Of a stretch of 64,000 bases of DNA, positions 52,449-60,865 are shown one piece after another; the first letter of the stretch is position 1, and every line of letters starts with the position of its first letter. The translations under genes and the position numbers were made by a program. Source of the DNA: Ignavibacterium sp037440165 (GTDB taxonomy: Bacteria > Bacteroidota > Ignavibacteria > Ignavibacteriales > Ignavibacteriaceae); contig NZ_JBBIUQ010000015.1 in the NCBI RefSeq assembly GCF_037440165.1, forward strand, positions 14,163 through 78,162, read 5' to 3'. Below the pieces are notes generated by a model that did not search any database, was not told the DNA's origin, and saw nothing but the letters and a program-made list of their open reading frames with translations.

Positions 52449-53507
52449 TTAATAGCTCAAAAGTAGATAATAAAAAGATCTTGATAAAAATAATTTAATT
52501 CTTCTGATGCCTTTATCTGATTGAGATTCCTTCCAGCAATACGCCACAATTTTTCTGAATTGAGGGAACAATTCTATCATTTCATTTATTTCTGTTGAGT
52601 GCTTTGATTTATTCTTTTCTAAAAATTTCTGAAAAATTTTTCTCACAACAGGAGCTAATACTGCATACCATAAAATTGTTAAAGAAATTGCTCTTATTAT
52701 CATTATCAGAATTTCAAATCTGGTATCATTCAGCTCAGGAGAAACAAACGAAATAAATAATGAAGATAATGAGAATAGTATAATCAAAATACCTGTAGGT
52801 CTTAACAACCAGACTTTCTGTTTTCTTTTCTTTTCCTTTTTAGGAAGATTATCATCATCATGATTTATATTAATTTTTGGAAGCGATTTTGAAAAATATT
52901 CTATCTTTTCAGGTAATTTGCCTGCATATAATCCTGCAATTACTCCGATAACTAAATGAATTGAAATATATACTAATATCAGTATTAAACTATAATTTAT
53001 TCCATTTTCTATTCCAAGTACAGAAAAATCTCTTACAACACTTTGAGTGAAAATGTTGATAGATTTCCACAAGGTATTACCAAATAATACTGTGAGTACT
53101 ATAATTTTTTGAATTCCTGAAAACAACAAAGTTAAAATTCCAAGAATTAATGCAGATACTTTAAAGAATTTTTTGTTATAGAATAGAATAAATCCAATAA
53201 ATCCCTGAATTGATACAGCAAGATAAGCCGTCAGAGGAGAATGCGGACTTACAATTGCTTTTACCAAAATAACTATCAAAGTTGATTTCAGAACCTCTTT
53301 ACTTCGCTTAGAAAATAAGCCAATCAGCGAAATGAACAAAACTGAAGCTGCATTAATGAATGCTCCTCTGAGCGGAATCGATAATGCATGGAGAATTCCA
53401 CCCAAAGTAGCTTCACTAAATGCCCAAAGTGCCGTAATTCTTGCAACCGGTATTTGTATTAAACTCTGACTTTCAATTGCTTTGATTGTGCTGAGAACTT
53501 CTTTCAT
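52449..53507 (-). CDS. Conserved multi-pass membrane protein, function unknown
   Basis: A 352-residue protein I do not recognise. About eight transmembrane helices are visible. The N-terminal third (about 20-130) has small-residue helices with L-R-G-A-F-I-N-A-A, loosely recalling S-components of ECF-type vitamin transporters. A cytoplasmic lysine-rich loop (about 215-235) follows, and the C-terminal part is basic and helical. It lies between the CMD-family gene and the divergent lpd gene. A transporter role is only a guess. Confidence 0.6.
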   Translation of the reverse strand: MKEVLSTIKAIESQSLIQIPVARITALWAFSEATLGGILHALSIPLRGAFINAASVLFISLIGLFSKRSKEVLKSTLIVILVKAIVSPHSPLTAYLAVSIQGFIGFILFYNKKFFKVSALILGILTLLFSGIQKIIVLTVLFGNTLWKSINIFTQSVVRDFSVLGIENGINYSLILILVYISIHLVIGVIAGLYAGKLPEKIEYFSKSLPKININHDDDNLPKKEKKRKQKVWLLRPTGILIILFSLSSLFISFVSPELNDTRFEILIMIIRAISLTILWYAVLAPVVRKIFQKFLEKNKSKHSTEINEMIELFPQFRKIVAYCWKESQSDKGIRRIKLFLSRSFYYLLLSY

Positions 53508-53591
53508 AAAAAATTAAAATATTTACTTTACTAATCTAATTAAATTGAAATCATTTACTTTATTAACTTATTGTGTAAGAATTTGTCATTT

Positions 53592-53599
53592 CAAAATTA
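53592..53599 (-). promoter_or_regulatory. Candidate -7 element for the multi-pass membrane protein gene
   Basis: CAAAATTA reads TAATTTTG on the minus strand, a TAnnTTTG match 85 bases before the start at 53507. It lies in the 193-base divergent gap. Confidence 0.3.
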
Positions 53600-53657
53600 T
53601 CTGAACCAAATAGTCATAAATCAAAGAGGTATGATTTAATTATTAGAAGTGAGTTTT

Positions 53658-53665
53658 TATATTTG
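53658..53665 (+). promoter_or_regulatory. Candidate -7 element for the lpd/lipoate cluster
   Basis: TATATTTG matches TAnnTTTG and lies 36 bases before the lpd start codon. No clear -33 TTG is present. Confidence 0.42.
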
Positions 53666-53700
53666 TCACGCAAATAATAACTAATCAGGAAGTATCTTTA

Positions 53701-55104
53701 ATGGCTAATCACTATCAAATTGCCGTTTTGGGAGGCGGACCCGGCGGTTATGTTGCAGCCATACGCGCTGGTCAACTTGGCTTTAAAACAGTTGTTATTG
53801 ATAAAGATAATTTGGGTGGAATTTGTTTGAATTGGGGTTGTATTCCAACGAAATCCTTATTGAAAAATGCAGAAATTTATGACACAGTTAAAAATCACGG
53901 GAACGATTTTGGGATTAGTGCGAAAGGACTAACTTTTTCATTTAAGGATATTATTAAAAGAAGTCGTGATATTGCTGATAGAATATCGAAAAATGTTGAA
54001 CTTCTTGTTAAGAAAAACAAAGTTGACAGAATAAGAGGATTTGGTAAACTCATTAGTCAGAACCAGATTGATGTCTTTGATAAAGATGGTAAAAAGACTG
54101 AAACAATTACTGCTGACAAAATAATCATTGCAACCGGTGCACAACCAAGAACAATTCCCCAGATTCCAATTGACAGAAAAAATATTATCACAAGTACAGA
54201 AGCGATGATATTGGAAGAACTTCCCAAAGAATTAATTGTAATTGGTGCAGGTGCTATCGGAATTGAGTTTGCATACTTTTATAATGTGCTGGGAACAAAA
54301 GTTACTATTGTTGAGATGCTGGAAAATATTTTACCAATTGAAGATAAAGAAGTATCTCAGACACTTGAGAAAAATTTTAAGAAAAGAGGAATTGAAATTT
54401 ATACCAGTTCTGTTGTTGAGAAAGCTGAAGTTAAGGGGAAGAAAGTTAATGTTATTATAAATCAAGATGGTCAAAAGAGAGAATTAACAGCGGATAAAGT
54501 TTTAAGTGCAATCGGAGTTGTTGGTAATGTTGAAGGTTTTGGTTTGGAAGAACTTGGAGTTGAGATTTACAAAAATCATATTAAAGTTGATAAGAATACT
54601 TATCAGACGAATATTCCAAATATTTATGCGATTGGAGATGTTATTGGTCCGCCTTGGTTGGCTCATGTTGCTTCAGCAGAAGGAATTCATTGTGTGGAAG
54701 GAATAAAAGGAATAAAAAATCCGCCGATTGATTATGAAAACATTCCTGGCTGCACTTATTGTCAGCCACAAGTAGCAAGTGTTGGTTTAACAGAGCAAAA
54801 AGCAAAAAAACTTGGATATGAAATTAAAGTTGGTAAGTTTCCATTTTTGGCAAGTGGAAAGGCATTTGCAGTTGGGGAAAGGGAAGGATTTGTAAAATTA
54901 ATTTTTGATGCAAAGTATGGAGAAATTTTAGGTGGACATATCATCGGAAGCCAAGCAACAGAATTAATTGCTGAAGTTGCTTTAGCGAGAGCTCTGGAAG
55001 CAACTGGTCATTCTATTATTAAAACTGTTCACGCTCATCCGACTCTATCAGAATCAATTATGGAAGCAGCAGCAAATGCTTACGGAGAGGCGATACATAT
55101 TTAA
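53701..55104 (+). CDS. lpdA: Dihydrolipoyl dehydrogenase (E3)
   Basis: A 467-residue flavoprotein disulfide reductase. The FAD-binding GGGPGG (11-16) and the redox pair in G-G-I-C42-L-N-W-G-C47-I-P-T-K are present. The central NAD-binding G-A-G-A-I-G and the C-terminal H-A-H-P-T-L-S-E catalytic His/Glu motif complete the enzyme. It reoxidises dihydrolipoamide of E2 with NAD+. It is first in a run containing lipB, E1, E2 and lipA, so the whole complex and its cofactor synthesis are clustered. Confidence 0.97.
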   Translation: MANHYQIAVLGGGPGGYVAAIRAGQLGFKTVVIDKDNLGGICLNWGCIPTKSLLKNAEIYDTVKNHGNDFGISAKGLTFSFKDIIKRSRDIADRISKNVELLVKKNKVDRIRGFGKLISQNQIDVFDKDGKKTETITADKIIIATGAQPRTIPQIPIDRKNIITSTEAMILEELPKELIVIGAGAIGIEFAYFYNVLGTKVTIVEMLENILPIEDKEVSQTLEKNFKKRGIEIYTSSVVEKAEVKGKKVNVIINQDGQKRELTADKVLSAIGVVGNVEGFGLEELGVEIYKNHIKVDKNTYQTNIPNIYAIGDVIGPPWLAHVASAEGIHCVEGIKGIKNPPIDYENIPGCTYCQPQVASVGLTEQKAKKLGYEIKVGKFPFLASGKAFAVGEREGFVKLIFDAKYGEILGGHIIGSQATELIAEVALARALEATGHSIIKTVHAHPTLSESIMEAAANAYGEAIHI

Positions 55105-55198
55105 TAAATAGACTTTCTCAAGATTAAAAATTAAAGAATAGAATATTCCGTTGTTAGTTTATTAAATATAAAATTTGAGTTATAAAGACTGTTAACAA

Positions 55199-55894
55199 AT
55201 GATAAATCGAAATTTGACATATTGTGATTTAGGTTTTATTGATTATAAGGAAACCTGGGATTTACAATATCATTTTCATCAGATGAGAGTTGAAAACCAG
55301 ATTTCTGATTTATTGCTTTTACTCGAGCATCCGAATACTTACACTTTAGGCAAAACCGGACATATTGAAAATCTGATTGGCGGTAAAGATTTTCTTCAAA
55401 AAAATGATATAGCAGTTTATAACATCGATAGAGGTGGTGATATAACTTATCACGGACCCGGACAAATTGTAGGTTATCCAATAATTAATCTTTCAGATTG
55501 GTTTCAGGATTCACATAAATATTTAAGGACGCTTGAAGAAATTATAATCAAAGTATGCAATGACTATAATCTTGATGCAAAAAGAATTGAAGGTTTAACA
55601 GGTGTGTGGATTGAAGAACGGAAGATTGCAGCAATTGGTATCAAGATAAGCCGTTGGGTCACGATGCACGGCTTTGCTTTTAATGTTAATACCAATCTTG
55701 AATTGTTTAATGGAATTATACCTTGCGGAATTTCTGATAAAAGTGTTACATCATTACAGAAAGAAGTGGGAAGAATTATTCCAATTGATGAAGTTAAAGA
55801 AAAAATTACTAAACATTTTATCTCTCATTTTGAATATGATAAACTTGAGATAATTATGAAAAAAAGTTTATTAAATCCTTCAATGAAAAACTGA
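55199..55894 (+). CDS. lipB: Octanoyl-[acyl carrier protein]:protein octanoyltransferase
   Basis: A 231-residue enzyme moving octanoyl groups from ACP to lipoyl domains. The signature R-G-G-D-I-T-Y-H-G-P-G (78-88), the catalytic Lys149 (G-I-K-I-S) and Cys176 (I-P-C-G-I) are all present. It lies between lpd and the E1 gene, and the acceptor E2 is encoded nearby. It starts 94 bases after lpd; no terminator was seen in between. Confidence 0.95.
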   Translation: MINRNLTYCDLGFIDYKETWDLQYHFHQMRVENQISDLLLLLEHPNTYTLGKTGHIENLIGGKDFLQKNDIAVYNIDRGGDITYHGPGQIVGYPIINLSDWFQDSHKYLRTLEEIIIKVCNDYNLDAKRIEGLTGVWIEERKIAAIGIKISRWVTMHGFAFNVNTNLELFNGIIPCGISDKSVTSLQKEVGRIIPIDEVKEKITKHFISHFEYDKLEIIMKKSLLNPSMKN

Positions 55895-55905
55895 AAGGTT
55901 TTTTA

Positions 55906-58014
55906 ATGGCAAAAAAATCAAACACTCAAACAGCAAAAGTCAAATCAAATCTGAAACCGACAAATGGTAAATCAGTTTCTGTAAAACTAAAAGCAGGAAC
56001 TAAAGAATTTTCTAAAGATGAATTGCTTCATATTCTTAAAATGATGTTAAAAGCCAGATCTCTTGATAACAAGGCAATGAATTTACTTCGACAGGGAAAA
56101 ACATTTTTTCATATTGCAGCTTCCGGACATGAAGCTGTGCAGGTTGCGATCGGTTTATCATTAGATCCTCATAAAGATTGGTTGTTTCCATACTATAGAG
56201 ATTTAGGAACAGTTTTAACCTCTGGAATTACACCTGAAGAAGTTTTCCTTCAAACCTTTGCAAAAGCTTCTGACCCTGCAAGCGGAGGAAGACAACTTCC
56301 TGTTCATTGGGGCTCAAAAAGAATTAATCTGCCAACACAATCTTCACCAACCGGAACACAATTTTTACAAGCAGTCGGAACAGCTTTAGCTTCTGTAAAA
56401 AGAGGTGAAAGAAATGTTTCTTATGTAAGCAGTGGTGAAGGTACAACAAGTCAGGGTGAATTTCACGAAGCAGTAAACTGGGCGAGCCGTGAAAAACTAC
56501 CGGTTTTATTTGTTATTCAGAATAACAAATATGCAATATCGGTTCCGGTTAGTGCTCAAAGCGGTGGTAAAGGACATTCAATTGCTGAAATGATGGCGGG
56601 CTTTGGTAATCTTCACAGAATTAAAATTGATGGAACAGATTTCTTTGAATCATATGAAAAAGTTCAGGAAGCCATTGAATATATAAAGAGTGGAAAAGGT
56701 CCCGCACTGATTGAAGCTGAAGTTGTGCGGCTTCAGTCTCATTCATCTTCTGACGATCAGAAAAAGTATCGCGATGAAAAAGAAATTGAAGAGGATATGA
56801 AAAAATGTCCCATTGAAAAATTCGCTAAAGTTTTGATGGCAAAGGGAATCTTAACTGAAGATGAATATGCAGAAATCAAGAAAGAGATCAATGATGAAAT
56901 AAATGAAGCTGCTGATAATGCATTCAGAGCACCTGATCCAAAACCTGAAGAGGCTGTAAAATTCGTTTATGATGAAAGTGGATTTAAGGAATCTTTGGAA
57001 TATGAAAAAACAGAGCCATCAGGAAATAAAATCGTGATGGTAGATGCAATTAATCACGCTCTGCATGAAGAAATGGAAAGAAATCCGGATATGTACATTT
57101 TTGGTGAAGACATTGAAGATGGAAAAGGTGGAGTATTTACAGCAACAAAAGGACTATCAACCAGATTTACAAGAAAAAGAGTATTCAATTCACCGCTTGC
57201 TGAAGCAAGTATAATGGGTGTTGCAATCGGAATGGCATTTACAGGTTTAAAACCGGTCGTTGAAATTCAGTTTGGTGATTATATCTGGCCTGCATTTATG
57301 CAAATGAAAGATGAACTTGCAACCATTCGTTATCGCTCCAACAACGCTTGGGAAACTCCTGTTGTCACTCGTGTTGCAGTTGGTGGTTACATTCACGGAG
57401 GTTTATATCACAGTCAGAATATTGAATCAATATTTGCACATGTTCCCGGAATCTTCATTGCATATCCTTCAAACGCTGCTGATGCAAAAGGTTTATTAAA
57501 AACCGCTTGCAGAATTAAAGATCCGGTATTATTCTGTGAACATAAAGGCTTGTACAGACAAAGCTTTGCAATGACTCCTGAGCCCGATGAAAATTATTTA
57601 ATTCCATTTGGTAAAGCCAAAGTTGCAAAAGAAGGAACTGATTTAACTGTGGTTTCGTGGGGAGTAAGTTTTTGGGACGCTATGCTTGCTGCAAAAAAAC
57701 TTGAAGAGGAAGAAGGTTACTCAGTTGAAGTGATTGATATAAGAACCATTATTCCTCTTGATGAAGAAACTATTTATAACTCTGTTAAAAAAACAAATAA
57801 AGTTATTGTTATTCATGAGGATACATTTACGGCAGGTTTCGGTGCCGAGATTGCAGCAAGAATTTCGGATAATTGTTTCAGATTTTTAGATGCGCCGGTA
57901 AAAAGAACTGCAGCAAAGGATGCTCATATTCCTTATTCACCAATTCTTGAAAATGCTGTGCTTCCAAATCGTGATGAAATTTATAAGGGAATTAAAAATC
58001 TGCTATTGTATTAA
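55906..58014 (+). CDS. 2-oxoacid dehydrogenase E1, fused alpha and beta subunits
   Basis: A 702-residue thiamine diphosphate enzyme. The first half (about 30-330) is the E1 alpha subunit, with the cofactor motif G-E-G-T-T-S-Q-G-E-F-H-E through Q-N-N. The second half (about 370-702) is the beta subunit (G-E-D-I-E-D-G-K-G-G-V-F, then N-S-P-L-A-E-A-S-I-M-G). The fused alpha-beta form is common in Bacteroidetes. The residues resemble branched-chain or pyruvate dehydrogenase E1 of the heterotetrameric type; the substrate cannot be fixed by eye. A Lys/Thr-rich N-terminal tail of about 30 residues precedes the fold. Confidence 0.93.
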   Translation: MAKKSNTQTAKVKSNLKPTNGKSVSVKLKAGTKEFSKDELLHILKMMLKARSLDNKAMNLLRQGKTFFHIAASGHEAVQVAIGLSLDPHKDWLFPYYRDLGTVLTSGITPEEVFLQTFAKASDPASGGRQLPVHWGSKRINLPTQSSPTGTQFLQAVGTALASVKRGERNVSYVSSGEGTTSQGEFHEAVNWASREKLPVLFVIQNNKYAISVPVSAQSGGKGHSIAEMMAGFGNLHRIKIDGTDFFESYEKVQEAIEYIKSGKGPALIEAEVVRLQSHSSSDDQKKYRDEKEIEEDMKKCPIEKFAKVLMAKGILTEDEYAEIKKEINDEINEAADNAFRAPDPKPEEAVKFVYDESGFKESLEYEKTEPSGNKIVMVDAINHALHEEMERNPDMYIFGEDIEDGKGGVFTATKGLSTRFTRKRVFNSPLAEASIMGVAIGMAFTGLKPVVEIQFGDYIWPAFMQMKDELATIRYRSNNAWETPVVTRVAVGGYIHGGLYHSQNIESIFAHVPGIFIAYPSNAADAKGLLKTACRIKDPVLFCEHKGLYRQSFAMTPEPDENYLIPFGKAKVAKEGTDLTVVSWGVSFWDAMLAAKKLEEEEGYSVEVIDIRTIIPLDEETIYNSVKKTNKVIVIHEDTFTAGFGAEIAARISDNCFRFLDAPVKRTAAKDAHIPYSPILENAVLPNRDEIYKGIKNLLLY

Positions 58015-58067
58015 TTCAACTGACAATCACAACAAATTGAAATAAAATTTTTTACAGGAGATAACAA

Positions 58068-59756
58068 ATGGATATCATAATGCCGAAGATGGGTGAAAGT
58101 GTTAATGAAGGCACAATCATCAAATGGCATAAGAAACCCGGCGATAAAGTAAAAAGAGATGAAATAATTTTTGAAATATCTACCGATAAAGTAGATACTG
58201 AAATTCCTGCTCCTGCTGATGGAGTTTTATCTGAAATTCTTGTTAAGGAAGGTGAAACAGTTGAGGTCGGAACTGTTGTTGCAAAGCTTCTCACTGATGG
58301 AGAAGAATCTTCAGCACCGACTGAAGTTAAAACATCGCGACAGGAAGTGACCGAGAAAAAAGAAGAACCAACTGAAATGGTTTCTGTAGCTGAGACTAAA
58401 TCTGAAGGCTCAAAAATTCAGCAAGCAAACATAATTGAAATTGCAATGCCTAAAATGGGCGAATCAGTTATGGAGGGCACGATAATTAAGTGGCATAAAA
58501 AAGTTGGCGATAAAGTAAGAAAAGATGAAACGATTTTTGAGATAAGCACTGATAAAGTTGATACAGAAATTCCGTCTCCTGAAGAAGGAACATTAGTTGA
58601 GATACTCGTTGGAGAGCAGGAGACAGTTGCTGTTGGAACTATAGTTGCAAAATTGTCTGTTGGAAGCGAAGCTATGCTGCCATCTCAAGCGGAAATAAAA
58701 GAAGAAAAAGTTGAAGAAGAAATTCCTGTTGCAATGCACGATAACTTTTCTTCTATGAAACAAACAAGAGATGAATTTACTCCGACTGACAAATTTTATT
58801 CTCCGTTAGTTTTAAGCATAGCAGAAAAAGAAAATGTAAGTTTTGATGAACTTAATAAAATCAAAGGTACTGGTATTGATGGAAGAGTTACGAAAAAAGA
58901 TATTCTTGCTTTTATCGAACAAAGAAAATTAAAGTCAGAAAAACCGGTTGAAGAAGCACCTAAATTAACTCAACAAACAATTTCTAAGGCTGCAGCCCCT
59001 TCGCCATCATTTGTACCTGAAACTGCTCAATCAGCTTACTCAAGTACTGATGTAGTAAAAATTCCGATGGATAATATCAGAATGAAAATAATGGAACATA
59101 TGGTTCACAGCAGAGATACTTCTGTGCATGTTACAAGTATGATTGAAGCTGATATTACGAGGATACACTATTTTATCAATGCGAAGAAAGATGAATATCT
59201 TGCGAAGGAAAATGTTAAACTAACTTATATGGCATTTATTGCTGATGCAGTTGTCAAATCGCTGAAGAAATATCCTCTGCTCAATTCAACAATAGATGGT
59301 AATACAATTCTTCAAAAGAAATTTATCAACCTTGGAATCGCAGTTGCGATTGAACCAACTGGTTTGATTGTCCCTAACATTAAAGGAGCAGGTGAAAGAA
59401 ACACTATCGGATTAGCAAAAGCGATAGCTGATTTAGCTAACCGTGCAAGAACCAAAAAACTTACTCCGGATGATATTTCAAACGGAACGTTTACAATTAC
59501 AAATTATGGAGTATTCGGAACAATTTTCGGTACACCGATAATCAATCAGCCCGAAGTAGCAATACTTGGTGTTGGAACCGTTCAGAAAAAACCAGTTGTT
59601 ATTGAGGTTAATGGTTCAGATTCAATTGCAGTAAGACACATTGTTGCTCTTACACTTTCACACGATCACAGATTAATTGATGGAATGTTAGGAGGTTTGT
59701 TCCTTAAGTCAATTAAAGAAATTCTGGAAAATTTTGAGCCGGAAAATTTTAATTAA
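58068..59756 (+). CDS. Dihydrolipoamide acyltransferase (E2) with two lipoyl domains
   Basis: A 562-residue E2 with two N-terminal lipoyl domains, lipoylated at Lys41 and Lys163, each in the motif S-T-D-K-V-D-T-E. A peripheral subunit-binding domain follows (about 243-283, S-P-L-V-L-S-I-A, then G-T-G-I-D-G-R-V-T-K-K-D). The C-terminal catalytic domain has the H534-x3-D538-G motif. The lipoyl domains are nearly identical, suggesting a domain duplication. It lies 53 bases after the E1 gene and is the scaffold of the complex. Confidence 0.94.
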   Translation: MDIIMPKMGESVNEGTIIKWHKKPGDKVKRDEIIFEISTDKVDTEIPAPADGVLSEILVKEGETVEVGTVVAKLLTDGEESSAPTEVKTSRQEVTEKKEEPTEMVSVAETKSEGSKIQQANIIEIAMPKMGESVMEGTIIKWHKKVGDKVRKDETIFEISTDKVDTEIPSPEEGTLVEILVGEQETVAVGTIVAKLSVGSEAMLPSQAEIKEEKVEEEIPVAMHDNFSSMKQTRDEFTPTDKFYSPLVLSIAEKENVSFDELNKIKGTGIDGRVTKKDILAFIEQRKLKSEKPVEEAPKLTQQTISKAAAPSPSFVPETAQSAYSSTDVVKIPMDNIRMKIMEHMVHSRDTSVHVTSMIEADITRIHYFINAKKDEYLAKENVKLTYMAFIADAVVKSLKKYPLLNSTIDGNTILQKKFINLGIAVAIEPTGLIVPNIKGAGERNTIGLAKAIADLANRARTKKLTPDDISNGTFTITNYGVFGTIFGTPIINQPEVAILGVGTVQKKPVVIEVNGSDSIAVRHIVALTLSHDHRLIDGMLGGLFLKSIKEILENFEPENFN

Positions 59757-59798
59757 GTATTGTAATAATTTTAGAATGTTCAGAAAGAATTTTTATTT

Positions 59799-60716
59799 AT
59801 GCAAAAAATAAATCAACATCAGAAAGCTTTCAAAGAACAGATTGAACAATCGAGAAAAGAACAAGTCAAAAGACCTGAATGGCTTAAGGTAAAGCTTCCG
59901 ACAGGAGAAAATTATGCAGATGTAAAAAATCTGATGAGAAGACAAAAACTCAACACTGTTTGTGAGGAAGCCCGATGTCCGAACATTGCAGAGTGCTGGA
60001 ATCATCGTTCAGCAACTTTCATGATTCTCGGTGATACTTGTACACGCAGCTGTGGTTTTTGCAATGTTAAACTTGGTATTCCAAATGAACTCGATATAAA
60101 TGAACCTTACCGTGTTGTTGAGTCTGTTATTGAATTGGATTTACGTCATGTTGTAATAACATCGGTTAACCGCGATGAATTAAAAGATGGCGGAGCAACT
60201 ATCTTTAAAGAATGTGTAAGATTAATCCGTGAAAGAAAGCCTGATTGCACAGTTGAAATTCTCATTCCTGACTTCAAAGGTGATGAAAATGCTTTTGATA
60301 TTATTATGCAAAGTCCACCGGATATTTTGAATCACAATCTTGAAACTGTTCCAAGACTATATCATGCTGTTCGTCCTCAGGCCAAATATGAAAGAAGTTT
60401 GAATCTCATCAGATGGTTCAAGGATAAAGGATTGAAAACAAAAAGCGGAATAATGGTTGGCATCGGAGAAAAACCAGAAGAAGTCTTAGAGTTGATGAAA
60501 GATTTAGTTGCTCACGGTTGTGATATTTTAACTATCGGACAATATCTGCAGCCAACCAAAGCGCATTTACCTGTAGACAGATTTGTAACGCCCGATGAAT
60601 TCGCAATGTATAAACAAGAAGGTTTGAAAATCGGATTCAGAATCGTTGAATCCGCACCATTAGTTCGAAGTTCATATCACGCAGATCAGCATGCGAGGGC
60701 AATATTTGAAAAATAA
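59799..60716 (+). CDS. lipA: Lipoyl synthase
   Basis: A 305-residue radical SAM enzyme inserting two sulfurs into octanoyl-lipoyl domains. The auxiliary cluster C55-x4-C60-x5-C66 and the radical SAM cluster C81-x3-C85-x2-C88 are complete. The late R-S-S-Y-H-A-D motif supplies the serine ligand of the auxiliary cluster. With lipB upstream the lipoylation route is complete within this cluster. Confidence 0.97.
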   Translation: MQKINQHQKAFKEQIEQSRKEQVKRPEWLKVKLPTGENYADVKNLMRRQKLNTVCEEARCPNIAECWNHRSATFMILGDTCTRSCGFCNVKLGIPNELDINEPYRVVESVIELDLRHVVITSVNRDELKDGGATIFKECVRLIRERKPDCTVEILIPDFKGDENAFDIIMQSPPDILNHNLETVPRLYHAVRPQAKYERSLNLIRWFKDKGLKTKSGIMVGIGEKPEEVLELMKDLVAHGCDILTIGQYLQPTKAHLPVDRFVTPDEFAMYKQEGLKIGFRIVESAPLVRSSYHADQHARAIFEK

Positions 60717-60865
60717 TTCCAAACAAGCGCCTTAAAATTTTTTGTGAATTTTACTTCTAATTTTTAAGTGTGGATGTTGCTTAGTTTCTTAACAATTTCT
60801 TAATTGATAGAAAGAAAAAATTTTATATTTTAACAACCGCAAACTAAAAGTTTAATTGATTTTTA

